Source: DASYVD01 sp050693035
GTDB taxonomy: Bacteria > Actinomycetota > UBA4738 > CALAEC01
Direction: 5' to 3'
DNA length: 18,421 bases
Assembly: GCA_050693035.1 (NCBI GenBank)
Contig: JBOGWB010000034.1
Span: 1 to 18,421, forward strand
Part shown: piece by piece, positions 13,625-18,421 of the stretch
How the letters are laid out: each line of letters opens with the position of its first letter
Position numbering within the stretch: the first letter of the stretch is position 1
Program-made: the position numbers and the translations under genes
Notes under the pieces: generated by a model
What the model saw: only the letters and a program-made list of their open reading frames with translations
Database searches by the model: none
What the model was told of the DNA's origin: nothing

Positions 13625-13630
13625 CTTATA
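13625..13630 (-). promoter_or_regulatory. -10 element of the oxidoreductase gene, leaderless spacing
   Basis: On the minus strand TATAAG matches five of six -10 bases and lies six bases before the ATG at 13618. Transcription would begin at or within a base of the start codon, giving a leaderless mRNA. The -35 region is weak. Confidence 0.45.
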
Positions 13631-13693
13631 ACCTCTCACGAACCCCGGGGCTTCCCGGGCACCGGCCTCTCCGGGCTCCTCCCCGGACCGCGA

Positions 13694-13702
13694 TGCTAGA
13701 CT
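13694..13702 (+). promoter_or_regulatory. Extended -10 promoter of the MFS exporter
   Basis: TGC followed by TAGACT (13697-13702) is an extended -10 of the actinobacterial TANNNT type. The transcript would start near 13709, giving a leader of about 60 bases that contains the hairpin at 13731-13747. It diverges from the oxidoreductase promoter about 65 bases away. Confidence 0.5.
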
Positions 13703-13730
13703 CGGCTGGCCACCCGCCCGATCGGGAATG

Positions 13731-13751
13731 AACGGCGTCCCGCCGTTGTTT
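13731..13751 (+). promoter_or_regulatory. Terminator-like hairpin in the MFS gene leader
   Basis: AACGGCG (13731-13737), loop TCC, and CGCCGTT (13741-13747) form a perfect 7-bp stem followed by GTTT. It lies between the promoter and the ribosome-binding region of the exporter gene. The flanking genes diverge, so no upstream transcript needs ending here; an attenuator or leader-stability role is more likely. Confidence 0.5.
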
Positions 13752-13770
13752 CGAGGGCCGAGAGGTCGCC

Positions 13771-15420
13771 ATGACGAGGATCCAGCGTTGGACGATGGTC
13801 GCGGTGATCCTGGGCTCCGGGATCGTCTTCCTCGACACTTCGGTCGTCAACCTGGCGCTCCCCAGGATCGGCGAGGAGCTGCCCAGCGGACTGCTGGGGC
13901 GGCTCGAGGCCCAGTCGTACGTGGCAAACGGGTACTTCCTGACCCTGTCGGCGCTCCTCATCCTGGCCGGCGCCCTGACGGACTTCTACGGGCGCCGGCG
14001 GATGTTCGCGATCGGGCTGGCGGGGTTCGGCCTCACCTCCCTCCTCTGCGGGATCGCCCCCACCGTCGAGCTGTTGATCCTGTTCCGGATCCTCCAGGGG
14101 GCCGCGGGCGCCCTGGTGGTCCCGGGGTCGCTCTCCATCATCACGGCCAGCTTCGAGGGAGAGCAGCAGGGAAGGGCCTTCGGGATCTGGGCCGGCGCAT
14201 CCGCCGCCACCACGATCCTCGGCCCCTTCATCGGTGGGATCTTCGTCAACTCCATCTCGTGGCGGATGGCCTTCCTGATCAACCTGCCGTTCCTGGTCGT
14301 CGCATACCTGGCCACCGTCCGGTTCGTGCCCGAGTCGAAGGACGAGGAAGCGACGGGGAGGTTCGACTGGCTGGGCTCGGCGGTCATCGCGGTGGCGGTC
14401 GGGGGACTCGCCTTCGGCACCATCCGCGGCCAGCAGACCGGATGGCAGGGGGTGGGCCCCTTCCTGAGCCTCGCGGTGGGAGCTGCGGGTGCCGTGCTCT
14501 TCCCCATCCTCATGGTGCGACGGGAGAACCCGCTGGTCCCTCCGACTCTGTTCCGATCGCGGAACTTCACCGTGACGAACCTCTCCACGTTCGTCATCTA
14601 CGGCGCCCTGTACGTGGTCATCACGTTCCAGGGCCTGTTCCTGATCGGCACGCTCGGATACAACGAGCCGGCGGCGGGACTGGCCGGGATCCCGGCCACG
14701 CTGTTTCTCGTGCTGTTCTCGACCCGCTTCGGCAAGCTCGCCGCGCGATACGGACCCCGGCTGTTCATGGCCCTCGGCCCCGCGCTCATGGGACTCGGCC
14801 TCCTCTGGTACACGCGGATCCCTTCGGACAGCCGACCGTGGGTCCTGGGGGCAGGAGGCAGCGTGGTGCCGCCGACGGATTACTACATCGACCTCCTCCC
14901 GGCCCTCCTGGTGTTCGGCGCAGGCCTGATGGTCATGGTCGCTCCGCTCACCACCGCCCTCATGACGTCGGTTCCCAAGCACCGGGCCGGAGTCGCTTCG
15001 GCCATCAACAACGCCATCTCCCGGGTCGGCTCTCCGCTCATCACCGCGGTGATCTTCGTCGTGGTCGTGTCGAGCTTCTACGGAGCCATCGCCGCGAGGG
15101 TTCCTGACGTGAACGTGGATTCGCCGACGTTCCGACAGCAGGTGGCGCCGCTGAATCCTCCCGAGGAGGGAGCCAGCCCCGAGGTGGCCGACGCCGCCCG
15201 GGAGGCCTCCACCGATGCCTTCAGGCTCGCCATGCTGGTGGCGGCGGCCCTCATGTTCGCCGGCGCGATCATCAACGGAGTGGGGATCCGGAATCCCCGT
15301 CGGGAGGAGGCTCCCGAGAAGGCCCCCGAGGAGCCGGCCATGGCAGAGGAGCACACCCTGGCCTCGGCGCCGATCTGCGTGATCTGCGAGGAGCCCGTCG
15401 AGCTCGGCCACACGCACTGA
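13771..15420 (+). CDS. DHA2-type MFS multidrug exporter with a Cys/His tail
   Basis: A 549-residue major facilitator with about 14 predicted helices, the size and layout of drug:H+ antiporter family 2 (EmrB/QacA). Early signatures are IVFLDTSVVNLALPRI in helix 1 and GALTDFYGRRRMF in the helix 2-3 loop (motif A), then RILQGAAGALVVPGSLSII and the antiporter motif GPFIGGIF in helix 5. It would expel toxic compounds using proton influx; the substrate cannot be told. The ATG is preceded by an AGAGG-type ribosome site. After the last helix a cytoplasmic tail of about 45 residues ends ICVICEEPVELGHTH, placing C536, C539, H547 and H549 close together like a half zinc site, unusual in this family. The DUF1684 gene follows two bases later. 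Confidence 0.9.
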   Translation: MTRIQRWTMVAVILGSGIVFLDTSVVNLALPRIGEELPSGLLGRLEAQSYVANGYFLTLSALLILAGALTDFYGRRRMFAIGLAGFGLTSLLCGIAPTVELLILFRILQGAAGALVVPGSLSIITASFEGEQQGRAFGIWAGASAATTILGPFIGGIFVNSISWRMAFLINLPFLVVAYLATVRFVPESKDEEATGRFDWLGSAVIAVAVGGLAFGTIRGQQTGWQGVGPFLSLAVGAAGAVLFPILMVRRENPLVPPTLFRSRNFTVTNLSTFVIYGALYVVITFQGLFLIGTLGYNEPAAGLAGIPATLFLVLFSTRFGKLAARYGPRLFMALGPALMGLGLLWYTRIPSDSRPWVLGAGGSVVPPTDYYIDLLPALLVFGAGLMVMVAPLTTALMTSVPKHRAGVASAINNAISRVGSPLITAVIFVVVVSSFYGAIAARVPDVNVDSPTFRQQVAPLNPPEEGASPEVADAAREASTDAFRLAMLVAAALMFAGAIINGVGIRNPRREEAPEKAPEEPAMAEEHTLASAPICVICEEPVELGHTH

Positions 15421-15422
15421 GC

Positions 15423-16064
15423 ATGGCGGTGGAAGAGGGACCGGTTCGCTCGGCGTCGGCGGTCCTGGAGCTCCTGGACTGGAGGAGGCGCGTCTTCGCC
15501 GTCTACGCGGAGGGTCGGGAGGCGGCGGACCCCCGGGCTGCCTGGGAACGCTGGCGCGAGGTTCGGCGAGCCCTGATCGCCGGCCACGCGCAGTCTCCGA
15601 TCCGGGACCCCGTCGCAAGGTCCACGTTCGCGGGTCCCGCCTACTTCGACCACGACCCAGGGGCCAGAGTGCTCGCCGACGTGGAGCCGGCCGAACCCGA
15701 GCGGAGGGTCATCGAGGGGAGCGCGGACGGGCGGTTCGAGATGACCAGGTTCGCGCAGGCCTCGTTCGACCTGTACGGGCAGCGCCACGCCCTCGGCCTG
15801 TACTGGATCGAGGCCTACGGGGGCGGGGTGTTCCTCTCGTTCCGGGACGCCACCAGCGGTGCGGACACCTACGGGGCGGGCCGCTATCTCCTGGACACGG
15901 TCAAGGGAGCCGACCTCGGGAGCGAGGGTGGACGACTCGTCCTGGACTTCAACTTCGCTTACCAGCCCTCCTGCTCGTACGACCCCGCGTGGGTGTGCCC
16001 GCTGGCTCCGCCGGAGAACCGTCTGCCGGTCGAGGTCCGGGTGGGGGAGCGCACGTCCGGTTGA
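15423..16064 (+). CDS. DUF1684 family protein
   Basis: A 213-residue soluble protein without a signal peptide. The C-terminal half carries the DUF1684 signature: YGAGRYLLDTVKGADL, then LDFNFAYQPSCSYDPAWVCPLAPPENRLPVEVRVGE, with two cysteines in the conserved segment. The N-terminal part contains a helical stretch (LELLDWRRRVFAVYAE) and an FDHDPGARVLADVEP segment typical of longer family members. The family's function is unknown. The ATG at 15423 lies two bases after the MFS stop, so the two genes are almost certainly one operon. A strong hairpin 13 bases downstream ends the unit. Confidence 0.87.
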   Translation: MAVEEGPVRSASAVLELLDWRRRVFAVYAEGREAADPRAAWERWREVRRALIAGHAQSPIRDPVARSTFAGPAYFDHDPGARVLADVEPAEPERRVIEGSADGRFEMTRFAQASFDLYGQRHALGLYWIEAYGGGVFLSFRDATSGADTYGAGRYLLDTVKGADLGSEGGRLVLDFNFAYQPSCSYDPAWVCPLAPPENRLPVEVRVGERTSG

Positions 16065-16077
16065 GAGGTGACGGCGA

Positions 16078-16105
16078 GAGGGGCTCGCCCGAAGGCGAGC
16101 CCCTC
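16078..16105. terminator. Strong bidirectional hairpin between convergent genes
   Basis: A perfect 12-bp G/C-rich stem (16078-16089 with 16094-16105) closes on the tetraloop CGAA. It lies 13 bases after the DUF1684 stop and 23 bases after the end of the minus-strand binding-protein gene, so it can stop transcription from both sides. There is no T-run on either strand, as is common for actinobacterial terminators. Confidence 0.8.
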
Positions 16106-16128
16106 ATCGGTTCGTATGATCTTGCTCC

Positions 16129-17040
16129 TTAGAGCAGACCCTGGTCGGTCAGGAAGGCCTCCGCCACGTCGGCCGGGTCCTCCCCGTCGACCTCCACCTG
16201 GCCGTTGAGGTCCAGCATGATCTCCGTGGTGAGCGCGGCGCTCACGCCGTTAAGGAGCTCGGTGATCTCGTCGTTCACGAGGTCCGTCCGGATCAGCGGA
16301 GTGATGTTGTCTGCCGCCTGCAGGTTCTGGTCGTCCTCGAGAACGACCCAGCCCTTGTCCACGATGACGCTCTGCGTCGAGAACAGGAGGGCCACGTCGA
16401 TCTCGCCCGTGTCCAGCGCCTCCACCGTTAGGGGCCCGCCGGCGTCGAGGGGTACGAAGTCCCCGAACTCCACCCCGTAGACATCTTTCAGGCCCGGGAT
16501 GCAGAAGGGGCGCTCGGGGCATTCGGGCGGCCCGCCGAGGGTCAGCTCCCCGGCCACGGGCTGCAGGTCGCTCACCGACTCCAGGCCGTGCTCCTGGGCG
16601 GTCTCCTCGGTGACCACGAAGGCGTTCGTGTCGATCGCGGCGGAAGCCTCCAGTGTGGTGAGGCCTCGCTGCTCCAACAGCGGATCGAGGTCCTGGGCCA
16701 CGGCCTCGGCGTCGGACGACGCCTCGGCGTTCGCGTCCAGGAACAACAGCAGGGTCGCCAGGTACTCCGGGGCGAGGTCGATCTCGCCGCTCTCCATGGC
16801 CGGGATCCGGGTCTCCCTGGTGGTCCCGAACTCCCTGGAGACGTCGTACCCCCCGTTCTCTAGGACCTGGGCGTACAGCTCGGCCACGATCTCTGCCTCG
16901 GCGAAGTTGTCCGCGCCGACGGTGAGGCTGGCCTTGGCCTCTGGCGTTCCGCCCCCACCCGGCTCCTCCGCGCACGCCGCTGCGACCAGCGCCAGCGCGA
17001 GGAGGGCCGCCCCGAGGACGGTGCTGCGGAATCTCCGCAT
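16129..17040 (-). CDS. Osmoprotectant ABC transporter substrate-binding lipoprotein (OpuCC/OsmF-like)
   Basis: The extracellular binding component of a glycine betaine/choline/carnitine-type importer. The 303-residue protein starts MRRFRSTVLGAALLALA, a basic then hydrophobic signal peptide, with Cys23 in VAAACAEEP as the lipidation site. The mature part is an OpuAC-type domain: LTVGADNFAEAEIVAELYAQVLE, then ETRIPAMESGEIDLAPEYLATLL, and GGPPECPERPFCIPGLKDVYGVEF with the Cys pair typical of OsmF/OpuCC-like proteins, and ALDTGEIDVALLFSTQ. ATG 17040 is chosen because GGAGG lies eight bases upstream and the signal peptide begins here; an earlier start at 17109 would add residues in front of it. 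It is the last gene of the transporter operon, 95 bases after the permease. The exact ligand is not predictable. Confidence 0.9.
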   Translation of the reverse strand: MRRFRSTVLGAALLALALVAAACAEEPGGGGTPEAKASLTVGADNFAEAEIVAELYAQVLENGGYDVSREFGTTRETRIPAMESGEIDLAPEYLATLLLFLDANAEASSDAEAVAQDLDPLLEQRGLTTLEASAAIDTNAFVVTEETAQEHGLESVSDLQPVAGELTLGGPPECPERPFCIPGLKDVYGVEFGDFVPLDAGGPLTVEALDTGEIDVALLFSTQSVIVDKGWVVLEDDQNLQAADNITPLIRTDLVNDEITELLNGVSAALTTEIMLDLNGQVEVDGEDPADVAEAFLTDQGLL

Positions 17041-17135
17041 GGGTCGTTCCTCCCCTCTCTCTCCGTGGGACCCGGCTGGGGCCCCGCCGATAGGGACCGA
17101 CCTTATCAATCGCCTGGGGAAACGGATTATTCCTG

Positions 17136-17888
17136 TCAGGCCGCCGGCCCCAGCTCTGTGGATATCTCCGCCTCGACTTGCGGCGGCCGCCGCGGCCCGC
17201 GGGAAGTCGTCCTCGGCGTGAGCGCCCGTTCGATCCGTCCGAACGCCAGCTCGGTGAGGATGGCCAGGAGCGCCACCAGCACGGCCCCTCCGAACACCTC
17301 GGCGAGGTCCCGGGTGGCGAACCCGTCAAAGATGAACCGGCCCAGACCCCCGCCGGGGCCGATGGCGGCGAGGGTCGCCGTGGCCACGACCTGAACGGCC
17401 GCAGTTCGGAGGCCCGCCACGATGAGCGGGGCTGCCAGAGGGAGCTCGATCTGCCGCAGCAGCTGCCCTTCGGTCATCCCCGTCCCTCGGGCGGCTTCGA
17501 CTGTGTCGGCGTCGACGCTCTGGATCCCCACGTACGCGTTGGTGAGGATCGGGGGGATCGCCAGCAGGACCATGGCCAGGACGATCGGGGGACGGAGGGG
17601 CGCGGGCCAGCGTAGCCACAGGCCGAACAGGATCAGGAACAGGACGATGAGGCCGAAGGAGGGCACCGCCCGGCCGAGGTTGGCCACGGACACCACGAAC
17701 AGCTCGAACCGTCTTCGGTGCCCGATGTACATGGCCACGGGAAGGGCGATGGCGGCGGCGATGATCACCGAGACCGATGACGTGATGACGTGCTCCAAGA
17801 GGCGCAGGGGGATACCCCGGGATCCCGACCACTGTGTGGGATCCGTGAACCAATCCACCACCTGGGAGAGGAAGCTCTGGTCCGTCAT
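17136..17888 (-). CDS. Osmoprotectant ABC transporter permease (second subunit)
   Basis: A 250-residue inner-membrane permease with about six helices (HVITSSVSVIIAAAIALPVAMYIG, FGLIVLFLILFGLWL and others). The EAA loop that docks on the ATPase is DTVEAARGTGMTEGQLLRQIELPLAAPLIVAGLR, as in OpuCB/OpuCD and ProW-type permeases. After the last helix a short charged tail follows. ATG 17888 overlaps the stop of the upstream permease by four bases (ATGA), so the two are translationally coupled and probably form a heterodimer. In-frame codons further upstream lie inside the other permease gene and are not used. Confidence 0.9.
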   Translation of the reverse strand: MTDQSFLSQVVDWFTDPTQWSGSRGIPLRLLEHVITSSVSVIIAAAIALPVAMYIGHRRRFELFVVSVANLGRAVPSFGLIVLFLILFGLWLRWPAPLRPPIVLAMVLLAIPPILTNAYVGIQSVDADTVEAARGTGMTEGQLLRQIELPLAAPLIVAGLRTAAVQVVATATLAAIGPGGGLGRFIFDGFATRDLAEVFGGAVLVALLAILTELAFGRIERALTPRTTSRGPRRPPQVEAEISTELGPAA

Positions 17889-18421
17889 GCTCTGGCCACC
17901 GCCCGCGAGCCTCGAGACCAAGGTGTGAGGAGGCGCTGCGCCCCGAGCAGGGCGGCGTCCACGACGATTGCCAGACCCAGGGACAGCGCGGATCCGACGA
18001 CCGCGGGGGTCAGGAACAGGCGTCGCCGAATGGCCAACAGGATCAGCTGGCCGAGGCCCCCCTCGGTAATGATCGCCGTGACAGTGACCAGTCCGATCGT
18101 GGTCACGGCGGCGATGCGGATCCCGGCGACGACGGCCGGGAGGGCCAAGGGAAGTTCCACACGCCACAGGAGCTGCCTGTCCGTGTACCCCATCCCGCGA
18201 GCGGCGTCCTTCACGTCTTCGGGTACGCCGTCCAGGCCGACCACGATGTTGCGGATCAGGATGAGGAGTGTGTAGCTGACCAGGCCGACCTCCGCTGTGA
18301 CCTTGGTCAACCCGGTGATTGGAATGAGCAAGACAAACAGCGCCAGGCTGGGGATCGTGTACAGGATCCCGGCGACCCAGGTGATCGGTGGGAAGAGCCG
18401 CCGGTTCCGATGGGCCACGAC
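17885..18421 (-). CDS. Osmoprotectant ABC transporter permease (first subunit), 5'-truncated by the window
   Basis: About 178 C-terminal residues of a second permease of the same transporter. The open frame runs off the right edge, and the helices that normally precede the GILYTIPSLALFVLLIPITGL segment are missing, so the start lies beyond 18421. The EAA loop is clear: DVKDAARGMGYTDRQLLWRVELPLALPAVVAGIR, followed by two more helices and a short tail. It overlaps the next permease by four bases. In known opuC/osm-type operons an ATPase gene precedes this permease; it is probably just outside the window. Confidence 0.9.
   Translation of the reverse strand, partial: VVAHRNRRLFPPITWVAGILYTIPSLALFVLLIPITGLTKVTAEVGLVSYTLLILIRNIVVGLDGVPEDVKDAARGMGYTDRQLLWRVELPLALPAVVAGIRIAAVTTIGLVTVTAIITEGGLGQLILLAIRRRLFLTPAVVGSALSLGLAIVVDAALLGAQRLLTPWSRGSRAVARA

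Noticed and set aside
13696..15618. Open frame of 640 codons on the minus strand opposite the MFS exporter
   Set aside because: Repetitive charged composition with no domain, exactly opposite a well-supported 14-helix exporter; a GC-bias shadow.
17041..17135. Separate promoter for the ABC binding-protein gene in the 95-base gap
   Set aside because: Some AT-rich stretches are present on the minus strand, but no -10/-35 pair with acceptable spacing was found; the gap may only hold the ribosome site.
1..18421. Mobile elements, CRISPR arrays, tRNA or rRNA genes, prophage genes
   Set aside because: No transposase or integrase motifs, no regularly spaced repeats, no cloverleaf-like segment with a TTCRA-type T-loop, and no rRNA-like sequence were seen; gene order is housekeeping-like.

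Overview
The window looks like chromosomal DNA from a high-GC actinobacterium (Actinomycetota), probably a poorly sampled lineage. The evidence is strong G/C bias at third codon positions, frequent GTG starts, and the gene order ruvC-ruvA-ruvB ... yajC-secD-secF ... apt-rel, which is the order known from Mycobacterium and relatives. I see no phage, transposon, CRISPR array, rRNA or tRNA. No gene-free stretch exceeds about 155 bases.

Layout. 1-140: the 3' end of an unidentified gene. 141-292: a regulatory segment with a long dyad, a candidate promoter and a perfect Gram-positive-type LexA (SOS) box overlapping the ruvC start. 293-2429: ruvC, ruvA and ruvB, joined by 4-base start/stop overlaps. 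2511-2729: a small two-helix membrane protein (DUF2905). 2798-6388: yajC, an uncharacterised HD-domain phosphohydrolase, secD and secF, all joined by GTGA overlaps. 6422-8098: a K+/H+ antiporter pair (KhtT-like TrkA_C subunit, then a CPA2 membrane subunit). 8169-11976: apt, a GNAT acetyltransferase, the bifunctional (p)ppGpp enzyme rel, and dtd. 12007-13618 (minus): a tiny bacterial metallothionein downstream of a flavin disulfide oxidoreductase. 13771-16064 (plus): a 14-helix DHA2-type MFS exporter and a DUF1684 protein. 16078-16105: a strong hairpin between convergent genes. 16129-18421 (minus): an osmoprotectant ABC importer (two permeases, then the lipoprotein binding protein). Its ATPase is not in the window and is probably just beyond the right edge.

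How the genes work together. The left half is housekeeping: Holliday-junction processing under SOS control, then protein export, then ion homeostasis, purine salvage and the stringent response. The HD protein in the sec operon, Apt and Rel all act on nucleotides, and KhtT-type subunits are nucleotide-responsive in other bacteria, so a nucleotide-signalling link is possible but unproven. The right half is stress-related: metal/thiol handling (metallothionein plus oxidoreductase), drug efflux and osmoprotectant uptake.

The most notable items are the LexA box at ruvC with the unexplained dyad beside it, the HD protein locked into the sec operon, the 46-residue metallothionein paired with an oxidoreductase lacking the standard catalytic His/Glu, and the DTD with an altered SQFTL motif.
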